From JADJNW01 sp964517145 (GTDB lineage: Bacteria > Bacteroidota > Bacteroidia > Chitinophagales > Saprospiraceae): DNA of 64,000 nt. The stretch is taken from NCBI GenBank assembly GCA_964517145.1, contig CAZFBN010000002.1, positions 1 through 64,000 of the forward strand, given 5' to 3'. This document shows, piece by piece, positions 24,565 through 34,278 of the stretch. The notes beneath the pieces are model-generated. The model saw only the letters and a program-made list of their open reading frames with translations, was not told the DNA's origin and searched no databases. The position numbers were made by a program, and so were the translations under genes. The first letter of the stretch is position 1. Every line of letters begins with the position of its first letter.

Positions 24565-24699
24565 TACAAATGTCAATTTTTTGCATGCGAATATCAATTG
24601 GATGAAAACATTCCTGATAAGAAGGACATCTTTACAATGCGATGACATGGAAAAGGGAATCTTTTTTTAAACAATCTGGTTTATAAAAACGTAATAACT

Positions 24700-25140
24700 A
24701 TGAGCATCGTAAAATATGATTCATTTGCACCGGCTAGAGGTTTAAAAAATTTGTTTGATGATTTTTTCAATCGAAACCTCGCCGATTTTATTGGAAATGA
24801 CTTTACGATTAGCACCCCTTCGGTCAATGTGGTGGAGGAAAGCAATGAATACCGCATCGAAGTGGCAGCGCCAGGATTGGACAAACAGGATTTTAATGTG
24901 AGCGTGGAGAATGGTTATCTGAACATCTCGGCGAAGCGGGAAAACCAAACGGAAACTAAAGAGGAGAGATATACTCGCCGCGAGTTCAATTTTACTTCGT
25001 TCCAACGCAGTTTTCAACTTCCTGACCACATCAACGCTGAACAAATCGGTGCCACCTACGACAAAGGGGTACTGAGCATCACCCTTCCTAAACGGGAAGA
25101 GGCGAAAGCAACCATAGGTCGAACGATTGAAATTAAGTAA
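24700..25140 (+). CDS. Hsp20/alpha-crystallin small heat-shock protein 2
   Basis: Paralogue of the preceding gene, 146 residues. The alpha-crystallin domain (about 40-133) reads TPSVNVVEESNEYRIEVAA, PGLDKQDFNVSVENGYLNIS, RREFNFTSFQRSFQLPD and YDKGVLSITLPKRE. The C-terminal tail TIGRTIEIK contains the I-E-I anchor that caps neighbouring subunits. Small heat-shock proteins often form mixed oligomers, so the pair may assemble together. A strong terminator follows at 25211-25243, inside the end of the convergent gene. Confidence 0.95.
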   Translation: MSIVKYDSFAPARGLKNLFDDFFNRNLADFIGNDFTISTPSVNVVEESNEYRIEVAAPGLDKQDFNVSVENGYLNISAKRENQTETKEERYTRREFNFTSFQRSFQLPDHINAEQIGATYDKGVLSITLPKREEAKATIGRTIEIK

Positions 25141-25193
25141 AGCCCAACAATTTTGGGAGCTTACATAAAAATTTAAGGTTAGTTAATAGGGTT

Positions 25194-26312
25194 TTAGGTG
25201 TTTATTTTCGGGTCGGTACGAGTGACGTGCCGACCTTTTTTTTGTAGTTGCATCATTTGTAAGTAAGCATCCAAATAAAATTTTGCTGCCCAGTTTGGAA
25301 AACGAAAAGCCTGGTACGCGCCCCACAAAGGAACAGAACCGGGAATTGCTCCGTTTAAACCGTCGATTGGCAAGGTCCACTGTCGGTGTGCAATGGATTT
25401 AAATAAAAGAAAAGATATATCTAAATATTGTTGGTTATCAGAATATTGATAAGCTTTTGCGTATAACAAACTCGTTTGCGCATTGCCTGTTACACAGGTA
25501 AAAGAATAATCGCCTCGCCAATTTTCATCATATCGTCCAGCTAATTTTTTATGTTGATGTAATATATCCATCCATTTATTTATAATTTGATACGTTTGAC
25601 GCAATGTGAATTCATCTTTTAACAACACCGCACTTTCCAGCATGCCCCGCAGCGTGTACGCCATTGTGTGTGTGAAAGCGCGTTCGTTTGGCGCAAACGC
25701 CCAATTTTCTATGGTTAATGAAGGCGTTATTTTTTGTAAATAAGCATGTAATGTCTGCTTCATTTTTTCTGTCGTCGCTTCATCTTTTAAAACGATATTG
25801 GCATATAATATGCCCCAAATGACGCGTGTATAATAGCTTGGAATATAGCCTTTTGTATAAGAAAACTGCTGCCAATTGCCATCCGTTGTTAGCAACGCTA
25901 ACAGCCAGTCCACCGCTTTTGATAAAGCAGTTTTATAAGTATTAAGGTCGGTTTCGAGGAAAGCGCGAGTCAATCCAAATAAAATTTGCCCTGTGTCAAA
26001 AATAATAGGAACCCCTTGTGTGCCCAAACCGCCGGGGAATGCGCCATCTGCGCGCTGAATACTGCAAAGCCAATCTGCACTCGTTATTGCCAAATTTTTC
26101 CAATGTTTTTCATTCAAAAAATGCCCGTAATCAAATAATGTTTCGATTAGGTAACCTGTTGTTTCAGGGTAAGGGGGTGCCCAGCCTTTCCAGGTGTGAA
26201 AATATGCAGCGGAACCTCCCCCGCCTGCGCGTATGCTGCGTTCTACCCAGCGCAGGGTACGTGTGGTGCGTTTAGAAAAAATGGCAGGTTTTAAAATAGA
26301 ATAATCGGACAT
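25194..26312 (-). CDS. Alpha/alpha-toroid protein, glycan-locus type
   Basis: Protein of 372 residues with no signal peptide or membrane segment. Repeated helical hairpins with conserved aromatic and glycine positions (WKGWAPPYPETTGYLIETLF, ADWLCSIQRADGAFPGGL, FDTGQILFGLTRAFLETD, CVTGNAQTSLLYAKAYQYS) suggest an (alpha/alpha)6 barrel like that of six-hairpin glycosidases and glucuronyl epimerases. Relatives, from memory, occur in polysaccharide biosynthesis loci and are often given unreliable names. No catalytic residue can be named. The last 15 residues (KKGRHVTRTDPKINT) are encoded by the terminator hairpin of the convergent hsp20 genes, so the true C-terminus may once have been earlier. It sits 6.5 kb from the glycan cluster. 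Confidence 0.7.
   Translation of the reverse strand: MSDYSILKPAIFSKRTTRTLRWVERSIRAGGGGSAAYFHTWKGWAPPYPETTGYLIETLFDYGHFLNEKHWKNLAITSADWLCSIQRADGAFPGGLGTQGVPIIFDTGQILFGLTRAFLETDLNTYKTALSKAVDWLLALLTTDGNWQQFSYTKGYIPSYYTRVIWGILYANIVLKDEATTEKMKQTLHAYLQKITPSLTIENWAFAPNERAFTHTMAYTLRGMLESAVLLKDEFTLRQTYQIINKWMDILHQHKKLAGRYDENWRGDYSFTCVTGNAQTSLLYAKAYQYSDNQQYLDISFLLFKSIAHRQWTLPIDGLNGAIPGSVPLWGAYQAFRFPNWAAKFYLDAYLQMMQLQKKGRHVTRTDPKINT
25211..25243 (+). terminator. Terminator of the hsp20 genes
   Basis: A 10-base-pair stem GGTCGGTACG / CGTGCCGACC with one G-T pair, a 5-base loop and eight T. It starts 71 bases after the second hsp20 stop and lies inside the last codons of the convergent toroid gene. Confidence 0.88.
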
Positions 26313-26333
26313 TGACTGATGGGATTTGATGTT

Positions 26334-26710
26334 GAGCTTGTTTAAAATTGATAAAAAACACTAATGTTAACATGAGTAATGGATGAAATTAATTGCAGTA
26401 AATTGATAATCAATGAAATATACTCCATTCCTTGATTTTTCTTCTATACTGACTTCACCCAAAGCGCTTCTTTGATTTTAACCACCTTAGACACCTAAGG
26501 ACACCTTAAATATGTACGGTTCAAGTGCTTCGTGATCTAAGATGCCTAAGGTGGTAAAAAAAACACCGATTTAGCGAAACTAAAGCCATTATTCACGTTG
26601 AATTAGCCAATGAATGCGTGTTTTTGTGCATTTGTGGCAAAATTAGCTGCTTTATGAACGATACTGGTTCGTTTTTATATTCAATAATATCTTTAATTTT
26701 AAACAACTTC
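26334..26710 (-). repeat. MITE-like inverted-repeat element, copy C
   Basis: The element is inverted relative to copies A and B. The left end is GAGCTTGTTTAAAATTGATAA and the right end TTAATTTTAAACAACTTC. On the minus strand the first 85 bases match copy B closely, including AAAACGAACCAGTAT and TAAAGCA. Inside is a second inverted repeat, ACCACCTTAG with CTAAGGTGGT. It fills most of the 500-base spacer upstream of the PorU-like gene; the rest is AT-rich. Confidence 0.78.
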
Positions 26711-26812
26711 GTTGAGTCTAGCTGCTTGATGCAAATTTAAATAACATTTTTTTTGAAACTTAACCCGCTTATTGCGATATTGGCTCTGAATTTATACGGA
26801 ACTCCATCTCCA

Positions 26813-29800
26813 ATGAAAAACGTGATACTCCTTAGCCCTGTTTACGCATGCTGGGTCTTGCTGCTCAGCTTCCCTATTTTGCTTTCCGCTCAGATGAACA
26901 TCAATGGCGTCACCCGCTATGGAAATGAGTGGATCAATTATGACCAGCAATATTATAAAATGTTAATTGCCGATGATGGCATTTACAGAGTGTCCTTTCA
27001 AACGCTCGAAGCACAAGGCATTTCCATGAACGACCTCTCAACGCTTCAAGTTTTTAATAATGGCAATCAAATTCCGCTTTACATCGGTGAAAATTACATC
27101 GAATTTTTTGGTCGTAAAAACCGCAGCGAAATAGATCAATACCTGTACCTCAATGGAAGGGAAGACATGCTAAACCCTGCATATAGCCTTATTACCGATA
27201 CTTCGGCTTATTTTTTGACGGTGGCAGCGCCGGGCACACCAGCTTTACGTTTTCAAGCTTTTGAGAACGATTTGAACAATCTGCCGCCGCGCGAGGAATG
27301 GTTTTGGGGCGAGATCACCAATGTTTATACCAATGGTTTGGTGCAACCTTCTTCCGGGGAGCTTTCCCAATCGACCTTCGATCCTGGAGAGGGCTATGCC
27401 CTGTCCATTGCACTCAAGGGATCCTTTGATGCCAAATTATTGCCAAAGCATAAAGTGACAAATTCTATTAATAACCAATTGAATATTAGGCTGGTAGGAA
27501 TTGGCACTAATTCACATTCGATTTTAATACGTTCAAATGGGCAGCTGTTAAAAACAGAGCAATTTGTTGGCGACAAAATTCGAGACGATCGTTTGGAGTT
27601 GGCACCAGCAGATTCATTTCAGCTGAAAATTCAAGATACGACCGGTCGAATTGCCATTGCTACGGTGCAGTTGCGCTACCCACGCGCTTTTAATTTTGAG
27701 AATCAAACCGCTTTTTTATTTAAAATAGCAGCTTCTGATACGCCCAAATTTCTGGAAATTGAAAATTTTAATCGCAGCAGCACGCCACCTATTTTATATG
27801 ATATAACCAATCAATTGCGCATTGTCGCTGCCATAGAAGGCAATAAAATTAAGATAAATTTGCCCCCTTCTGCTCAGGAGCGAGAACTTATTTTAATCAA
27901 TGCACAAGCAGGGGCAAGAACGATTAACGCTTTAGTTCCAATAAAATTTGAGGATTATAAAGCGATCAATGCTGACTACGTCATTATTACCAGTAAAAGA
28001 TTGTACAATGATGGGGCAGGCGTGCAAGCTTATGCCGATTATCGGGCATCTTCGGAAGGAGGTCAGTATAGTACCGCTGTTTTATTTATAGAAGACTTAT
28101 ATGAACAATTTTCATATGGCATACACCGCCACCCTTTAGCGATTCGCAATTTTGGCTACTTTGCCCTGCATTTTTGGAATCTGAAGCCGCGCTACCTCTT
28201 ATTGATGGGGAAAGGGCAGGAGTACATTTTTTTAAGAAATAGCGCTGGATTGCAGCAAAGAATCAACGTATCGCACGTGCCTACTTTTGGCTATCCGGGC
28301 TCCGACAATCTATTAATGGCAAGGGTGGACAATCAAACACCAGCAATTCCGGTGGGTAGAATAGCCGCTATTAATTCGAAGGAGGTAGAGCTGTATCTGG
28401 AAAAGGTGCGCCAGTTTGAGAATCCCTCCTCGAACGAGGATGATGCGCGCGCCTGGCGCAAGCAAGTGCTTCATTTGGGAGGTGGAGGATCTTTGAGCGA
28501 GCAAACTTCGATTCGGAATTCGCTCAACCAACTTAAAACCATGATGGAAGTAAACCAATTTGGAGCAGAAGTTACCTCTTTTTTTAAAACCAGCGTAGAT
28601 CCCATTCAGCAATCGCAAACAGAAGCTTTATTGCAAAGGATTAATCAAGGCGTTTCTATTGTTACTTTTTTTGGACATTCCAGCCCCACAGGTTTTGATT
28701 TAACACTAGAAGATCCGGCAAGTTATGAAAATAAAGAAAGATACATGTGTATTTTTTCATTGGGGTGTCAGACTGGAAATTATTTTTATTTTAATAGCAG
28801 CAATCAACTTGAAAAAAGCGCTTCTGAACAGTTCCTGATGCAGGAAAATCGAGGTGCGATTGCATTTTTAGGTTCAACGGATCGAGGCAATATAACTCCA
28901 CTTTACAATTTTCAGAGAGAATTTTACAATCGGCTGGGCACTAGCATGTATGGCAGCAGCCTCGGCGCAATTTCCAAAGCGGTTATTCAGCAATTTGACA
29001 CACCAACATTCAGTAGTATAGCATATCGTTCGCTTTTACAGCAATTCTCATTACATGGTGATCCAGCGCTTGTATTGATGCCTTATGGACAGCCGGATTA
29101 TTTGATTGAAAAAGGGAGCGTTGCCTTTGCACCTGCTGTGATCAGTGCACAGCAAGATAGCTTTACTCTACAATTTAATATTTTAAATATTGGTAAAGCT
29201 ATACAAGACAGTTTGTTAATAGAAATCACAAGAAAATTTCCAGATGGCGCTACTTATGTGGCTGCGGAAATCAAAATTCCAACGCCCCGCTATCAGCAAG
29301 AGCTTGCCATCCGTTTGCCCGTTTTGAGTACACGAGGCGTTGGGTTTAATAAAATTTTTATTCGACTTAATAGCGATAACCACATTGATGAGTTGCCCAT
29401 TCCTGAAGCAAGAACGAATAATGAACTAGTGGACTCTATTGCTGGGCGAGGTACTGATTTTTATATTTTTTCCAATGCTGTTACAACTTTATACCCCACT
29501 CCTTTCGCAATGGTGCATGATACACCTTTGCGTTTGATGGCTTCCACCACGAATACTACCGCTCCGCAACAACGATATATCATAGAAATAGATACCACCG
29601 CAAAGTTTGATAGCCCTTTTAAAACAGAAGCCACCATTGATCAAATTGGCGGCTTAATTGAATGGCAACCTAATATTACCCTGCGAGATAGTACAGTGTA
29701 TTATTGGCGCGTGAGTCCTGATAGCACAACACAATTTGGATATATTTGGAGTAGTAGTTCTTTTATTTATATTCGTAATGGTTTAAATGGATGGAATCAA

Positions 29801-31816
29801 TCCCACTTATATCAGTTCAAACAGAATCAGTTGGTCAATATGCAATTGCCTGAGGCAACTCGTCGCTGGAAATTTACTGACAATCTTAAAGTCGTAAAAG
29901 TAGGCAATACAACTTACACAGGAGGCTACTTGCCTTTTGCAGAATTTGACGGGGCAACCTACATTTACCAAGGTTATTACAATGCCATTGCGGGTGGTCT
30001 GTACATTTTTGTGGTAGATGGTGCAACCGGCAAAGTGTGGGACAACGCTCCCCTTGGACAGTACGGCAGCCAAATCGAATGGGGCACAACTGCTTTCCCG
30101 TTTTCCACTTTAACAAGACAAAAAAGGGCAGCTGCAATTGAATTTCTTCAAAATATAATCCCGTCTGGTCATTATGTGGTGATATTTTCGTTTCAAAATA
30201 ATGCAAATACTTATAAACCAGAGGAATGGGAAGGCGATACGGATTCTCTAGGCACTAATCTTTTTGACGTATTAGGAATGCAAGGTGCCAAACTTATCCG
30301 CAGTACCGCTACCAGTGGAGCTCGTCCCTATATTTTTGTTTATAAAAAAGATGATCCTCTTTTTAAACCTCAAGAGGTGCTAGCAGATAGCGCAAAGCAG
30401 ATTTTAGAAAAAGAGTTCTTGCTTTACGGGAATTGGTTTGCTGGAACTATTCATTCTAAGATTATTGGCAATGCCTCCGCCTGGTCACGCTTGCAATGGA
30501 AAGTTATACCTAATGACGAATACGACAAATATGATTTAGACGTTTATGGTATTCGATCCGATTCTTCTGCCGTTTTATTAATGGAAAATCTTACAAATTC
30601 TGACACATCATTAGCCGCAATAAACGCCCAAGAATTCCCAATGCTCCGTTTGCAATTGGACGCTACTGATCAGGAAAAACGAACAGCACCACAACTCGAT
30701 TATTGGCGGGTGTTGTATGAGGGGTTACCAGATGCTGTTTTAGCACCGAATCTGTATTTTCAACTGAACCAGGATACGCTTCCGCAAGGTGCACCATTAA
30801 AATTAGAAGTGGCAGTTGCCAACGCTAGTAATTACGATATGGATAGCTTGCTAGTAAAATATAATATCTTAAAAGATGGAGTTTTAATACGCCAAGAATA
30901 TCAGCAGATTCAGCCTCTCCTCCAGCAAGATACCTTGATCGTAAATTGGACGCTGGACACCCGCACCCTCAGTGGTGCATATCGCATCCTGATCGAAGTC
31001 AATCCAGACAAGCATCAGAAAGAGTTATATTTTTTTAATAATATTGGAGTTTTTGATGTCTTTATTGAAAAAGATAATCGTAATCCATTACTTGATGTTA
31101 CATTTGATGGCATTCGCATCATGGATGGCGATCTGGTGTCGGCTAAACCTCACATTACCATTCAGTTAAAAGATGAGAATCGTTATTTACGTTTGGATAA
31201 TCCTTCTTTATTCAACCTGTTTTTGGAAAGCCCTACTCCTGATAATCCCTTGACGCCGCTTACCACGCAGATTGATTTGTCAAAAGACGGAATTCAATTT
31301 TACCCGGCATCTGCCGATGGGAAAGCCAATCAGGCAAAACTCGAATGGCAGCCTTCCTTTGCCAACTCGGGGCGCTATGCTTTGATTGTGCAAGCCAAAG
31401 ATGCCTCTGGCAATGCTGCCGCACAAATTGACTATCGAATTAATTTTGAAATCATTACAGAGTCCTTGATTTCCAATGTGTTCAATTATCCTAACCCATT
31501 TTCCACGTCCACCCGGTTCGTTTATACCCTTACGGGCGACGAAATACCCACTCAGTTTATCATTCAAATTATGACAGTGTCGGGTAGAATTGTGCGTGAG
31601 TTGACTCAAAATGAGCTCGGTCCGCTCCGCATTGGTACCCACCAAACGGAATTCGCCTGGGATGGTACGGATACTTATGGCAATCGCTTGGCAAATGGTG
31701 TTTACTTATATCGAATGATAATAAAAGATCAAAATGGAAAGGAATTGGGTAAATACGAGAATGATACAGATCGTTTTTTTAAAAATAGCATAGGCAAATT
31801 AGTAATTCTACGATAA
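26813..31816 (+). CDS. PorU-like C25 peptidase of type IX secretion (PorU2-type)
   Basis: Secreted protein of 1667 residues with a signal peptide (MKNVILLSPVYACWVLLLSF, cleavage near LLSAQ). I use ATG 26813; an in-frame TTG 60 bases upstream would bury the signal. The gingipain-type C25 domain (about 390-760) has the catalytic dyad H622 (FFGHSSPTGF) and C652 (SLGCQTGNY), spaced like the gingipain pair, and YLLLMGKGQEY and VGRIAA upstream. Several Ig-like beta domains follow. The C-terminus is a FlgD/CTD-like module (NYPNPFSTSTRFVY, then GVYLYRMIIKDQNGKE). PorU sortases cleave the CTD of cargo and attach it to A-LPS; the PorU2 branch is annotated only as putative. No PorV or PorZ gene is adjacent. 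Confidence 0.88.
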   Translation: MKNVILLSPVYACWVLLLSFPILLSAQMNINGVTRYGNEWINYDQQYYKMLIADDGIYRVSFQTLEAQGISMNDLSTLQVFNNGNQIPLYIGENYIEFFGRKNRSEIDQYLYLNGREDMLNPAYSLITDTSAYFLTVAAPGTPALRFQAFENDLNNLPPREEWFWGEITNVYTNGLVQPSSGELSQSTFDPGEGYALSIALKGSFDAKLLPKHKVTNSINNQLNIRLVGIGTNSHSILIRSNGQLLKTEQFVGDKIRDDRLELAPADSFQLKIQDTTGRIAIATVQLRYPRAFNFENQTAFLFKIAASDTPKFLEIENFNRSSTPPILYDITNQLRIVAAIEGNKIKINLPPSAQERELILINAQAGARTINALVPIKFEDYKAINADYVIITSKRLYNDGAGVQAYADYRASSEGGQYSTAVLFIEDLYEQFSYGIHRHPLAIRNFGYFALHFWNLKPRYLLLMGKGQEYIFLRNSAGLQQRINVSHVPTFGYPGSDNLLMARVDNQTPAIPVGRIAAINSKEVELYLEKVRQFENPSSNEDDARAWRKQVLHLGGGGSLSEQTSIRNSLNQLKTMMEVNQFGAEVTSFFKTSVDPIQQSQTEALLQRINQGVSIVTFFGHSSPTGFDLTLEDPASYENKERYMCIFSLGCQTGNYFYFNSSNQLEKSASEQFLMQENRGAIAFLGSTDRGNITPLYNFQREFYNRLGTSMYGSSLGAISKAVIQQFDTPTFSSIAYRSLLQQFSLHGDPALVLMPYGQPDYLIEKGSVAFAPAVISAQQDSFTLQFNILNIGKAIQDSLLIEITRKFPDGATYVAAEIKIPTPRYQQELAIRLPVLSTRGVGFNKIFIRLNSDNHIDELPIPEARTNNELVDSIAGRGTDFYIFSNAVTTLYPTPFAMVHDTPLRLMASTTNTTAPQQRYIIEIDTTAKFDSPFKTEATIDQIGGLIEWQPNITLRDSTVYYWRVSPDSTTQFGYIWSSSSFIYIRNGLNGWNQSHLYQFKQNQLVNMQLPEATRRWKFTDNLKVVKVGNTTYTGGYLPFAEFDGATYIYQGYYNAIAGGLYIFVVDGATGKVWDNAPLGQYGSQIEWGTTAFPFSTLTRQKRAAAIEFLQNIIPSGHYVVIFSFQNNANTYKPEEWEGDTDSLGTNLFDVLGMQGAKLIRSTATSGARPYIFVYKKDDPLFKPQEVLADSAKQILEKEFLLYGNWFAGTIHSKIIGNASAWSRLQWKVIPNDEYDKYDLDVYGIRSDSSAVLLMENLTNSDTSLAAINAQEFPMLRLQLDATDQEKRTAPQLDYWRVLYEGLPDAVLAPNLYFQLNQDTLPQGAPLKLEVAVANASNYDMDSLLVKYNILKDGVLIRQEYQQIQPLLQQDTLIVNWTLDTRTLSGAYRILIEVNPDKHQKELYFFNNIGVFDVFIEKDNRNPLLDVTFDGIRIMDGDLVSAKPHITIQLKDENRYLRLDNPSLFNLFLESPTPDNPLTPLTTQIDLSKDGIQFYPASADGKANQAKLEWQPSFANSGRYALIVQAKDASGNAAAQIDYRINFEIITESLISNVFNYPNPFSTSTRFVYTLTGDEIPTQFIIQIMTVSGRIVRELTQNELGPLRIGTHQTEFAWDGTDTYGNRLANGVYLYRMIIKDQNGKELGKYENDTDRFFKNSIGKLVILR

Positions 31817-31874
31817 CAAATCATATAGCCATGTAATGATTATTTTGATTTTTATTACTTTTTTAAAATAACGG

Positions 31875-32852
31875 TTAATAATTTCGGTTCAAAATGATAC
31901 TGGCAATTTGTAAATATTTATTACTAGTTTTGGAAATGACATAACAAGGGCGGCGTACGCCCCCAAAACCTCGGATCATTCGCTCCATAGAGGGAAGTAT
32001 GCTGCCGCAAAAATCAATTTGCTGTACTTGATGATGTAGGTTTTGAATGGCTTCCCAAAAAACGAATTGCAGTGCGTGGCTGTCTTTATAAGCAGGGTGA
32101 ATGCCCCACCACAGAAAATAGGCGGTATGATGATCGTAAGCAACATATAATGCCGCATAATGAATACCAGAATCTTTACTTTTGGCAAAGAAAATTTTAC
32201 GTTGTTGTTTTGCTGATAAAATGGTATCAAGTTGTTGTAATGCTGCAAATGTATAGGGGGGGGCGATGGCTCTTCGATCCAGGGATTGAGCATAAATTTG
32301 ATAAAAAGACATTACATCGTCACTGTGTATAATATTTACTAATGTGCGGGCTTTCCTGATATTTGTGCGTACACTTGATTTAAAATTGGTAAATACCAAA
32401 TTCAAATCCGTTAGATTTTCTAACCGGAAAGTATAAGTTGTGGTCTGCCGAAAACCTGCCCAATAAAAAGGAAGCCAATTATCCAATTCTGGGTAATATT
32501 GTTGATGAAAAAAGGTTGTTTTAGGTAGTTGGCCAACTAATTCAATGAGCGTTTTTTGCTCAAAAGCTATTCTTGTATAAGGTTTTGTACATTCAATATT
32601 TTCATAATTAAAAATAACCCCAGTGTAATCAGTCAGCGGCGGCATTTTTATGATTGTAATACCCCATTTTTTTACGATATGATATGGCATCGCACCCATT
32701 ATTTTTCGATTGGCATCAAGCGCTAGTGCTACATCCCAATGATTGGCGCCGCATACCGCATCCAGCCAATGAGGCTGCAAATGCAAGGGTACAGCGTGTT
32801 TGTTACAAAATGTAATGTATTCATATTTTTGATTTATAATATTATATGTCAT
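31875..32852 (-). CDS. FemAB/GNAT-like transferase of a glycan locus
   Basis: Cytoplasmic protein of 325 residues of the FemAB-like acyltransferase group, which move an aminoacyl or acyl group onto cell-wall or glycan precursors. Typical features: PLHLQPHWLDAVCG near the N-terminus, NIRKAR, the region IHYAALYVAYDHHTAYFLWW, and a C-terminal IDFCGSILPSMERMIRGFGG, matching the FxG..P.+..+F.GF.. pattern of the family. I start at ATG 32852, where the family core begins; the upstream extension is not conserved. Its start codon lies inside the first codons of the divergent flippase gene (7-base overlap). The substrate cannot be named; position suggests modification of the polysaccharide made by this locus. 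Confidence 0.8.
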   Translation of the reverse strand: MTYNIINQKYEYITFCNKHAVPLHLQPHWLDAVCGANHWDVALALDANRKIMGAMPYHIVKKWGITIIKMPPLTDYTGVIFNYENIECTKPYTRIAFEQKTLIELVGQLPKTTFFHQQYYPELDNWLPFYWAGFRQTTTYTFRLENLTDLNLVFTNFKSSVRTNIRKARTLVNIIHSDDVMSFYQIYAQSLDRRAIAPPYTFAALQQLDTILSAKQQRKIFFAKSKDSGIHYAALYVAYDHHTAYFLWWGIHPAYKDSHALQFVFWEAIQNLHHQVQQIDFCGSILPSMERMIRGFGGVRRPCYVISKTSNKYLQIASIILNRNY

Positions 32853-34273
32853 TTCGTCAAAGTTTTTTCTCAGGAATTCGTTGGACCGGCTTGGCGTCTG
32901 TGGTCGGTGTGGCAACAGGAATAATACAAATAGCAATTTTGACCCGCTACCTCGAAAAATCTGATTTTGCTTGGGTAGCAATTGCTGGCATTTTTGTCAA
33001 TATATGCATTCAACTCCAATCTGCCGGAATTAATAGCGCCTTAGTTCAAATAAAAGAAAATTCCATAAGGGTATTATCTTCGTTGTTTTGGTTCAATTTA
33101 TTTACGGGTACACTTTTGTTTGTTATTATTGCCTTTCTTTCCTTTGTGTTAGCAGGCGTTTATGATGCGCCCATTTTAATACCCATCACGATTACGTATA
33201 GCACTGTTGTGCTTTTTCATGCTTTTGGAGCACAATATAAGGTGCTATTGCAAAAAAAAATGCAATTTGATGCTTTAGCAATGGGAGAACTTGTTGGTAC
33301 TGCCGTTGGATTTTTCTTTGTGTGCTTGGGAGCTGTGCAAGGTTGGAGGGCTTATGCGATGTTGGCTGGCTATATTAGCCGCTATATAATAGAGCTAATA
33401 ATTATAATCATAAAAGGTAAAAAATTATTTATTCCTTATTTTTTATTTGATTATCAGAGTGTTCGACAATACATTGTTTTTAGCCGCTTTCATTGGGCTG
33501 AGCGTATCCTCGTACAAATTGCAGGGCAAATTGACTTATTAATCATAGGAAAATTACTCGGTGGAGAAGCGCTTGGCGTTTATGATTTGTTTAAACGAAC
33601 ACTAGTACGCCCATTCAATTTGGCGAGTGACATTGTTGAAAAAACAACTTTCCCAGTGTTAGTTCATTTTCAAAAAAATACGAAAAAACAAAAATATTTA
33701 TTTTTTCAAATGCTTAGCCATTTATCTGCACTAAATTTACCTATTGTAGCTACATTAATAATTGCTACCAAACCTCTAATAAGCCTGTATTTCGGAGCTG
33801 AGTGGATTGATTATACCTATGTTTTTCAACTACTTTGCGTATTTTGTGTTTTTCACTATTTACTTAATCCTATTGATGTTTTGCTTTTAGCGCAAAGTAA
33901 AATTCGACTATGGTTTTATAGTAATGTGTTGTTGCTTCCTCTGCAGGCATTTGTAGTAACCGTAGGCTGCCAATGGGGACTGAGCGGAGCTACAGTTGCC
34001 AATCTCTTTGTTTTCGCGGTCTTTACACTTTTTGTTTATTTTCTCCTCGTTCTACCTAATTTAAAAAGCACTTTTAAAGAATTCACCAATGTTGTAAAGA
34101 TTCCTTTTTTAATTACTCTTTCCAGTTTATTACCTGTTGTTATTGGGGTATTTTTTGTTCCACGTAATAGCTTTACCTTCCTTTTTTTGCTTATATTTAC
34201 AGCACTCTATAGCATTTTGACTTGGCGATTTAACAAATCATTAATTGCGGGTATTCAACAATTAATCAAATAA
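32846..34273 (+). CDS. Polysaccharide flippase (MOP/Wzx family)
   Basis: Integral membrane protein of 475 residues with 12-14 hydrophobic helices and the N-terminal pattern SFFSGIRWTGLASVVGVATG typical of Wzx-type translocases. It should flip lipid-linked oligosaccharide units across the inner membrane. Other supporting stretches are LTRYLEKSDFAWVAIAG and GLSGATVANLF. It opens a tight operon: the next gene starts 5 bases after its stop. DNA here is far more AT-rich than in flanking housekeeping genes, common for surface-glycan loci. Start ATG 32846 overlaps the divergent FemAB-like start. Confidence 0.9.
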   Translation: MSFRQSFFSGIRWTGLASVVGVATGIIQIAILTRYLEKSDFAWVAIAGIFVNICIQLQSAGINSALVQIKENSIRVLSSLFWFNLFTGTLLFVIIAFLSFVLAGVYDAPILIPITITYSTVVLFHAFGAQYKVLLQKKMQFDALAMGELVGTAVGFFFVCLGAVQGWRAYAMLAGYISRYIIELIIIIIKGKKLFIPYFLFDYQSVRQYIVFSRFHWAERILVQIAGQIDLLIIGKLLGGEALGVYDLFKRTLVRPFNLASDIVEKTTFPVLVHFQKNTKKQKYLFFQMLSHLSALNLPIVATLIIATKPLISLYFGAEWIDYTYVFQLLCVFCVFHYLLNPIDVLLLAQSKIRLWFYSNVLLLPLQAFVVTVGCQWGLSGATVANLFVFAVFTLFVYFLLVLPNLKSTFKEFTNVVKIPFLITLSSLLPVVIGVFFVPRNSFTFLFLLIFTALYSILTWRFNKSLIAGIQQLIK

Positions 34274-34278
34274 TAAAG

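Noticed and set aside
26334..26710. CRISPR-like array in the spacer before the PorU-like gene
   Set aside because: The repeated pieces are inverted, not direct, and there are no regular spacers or cas genes.
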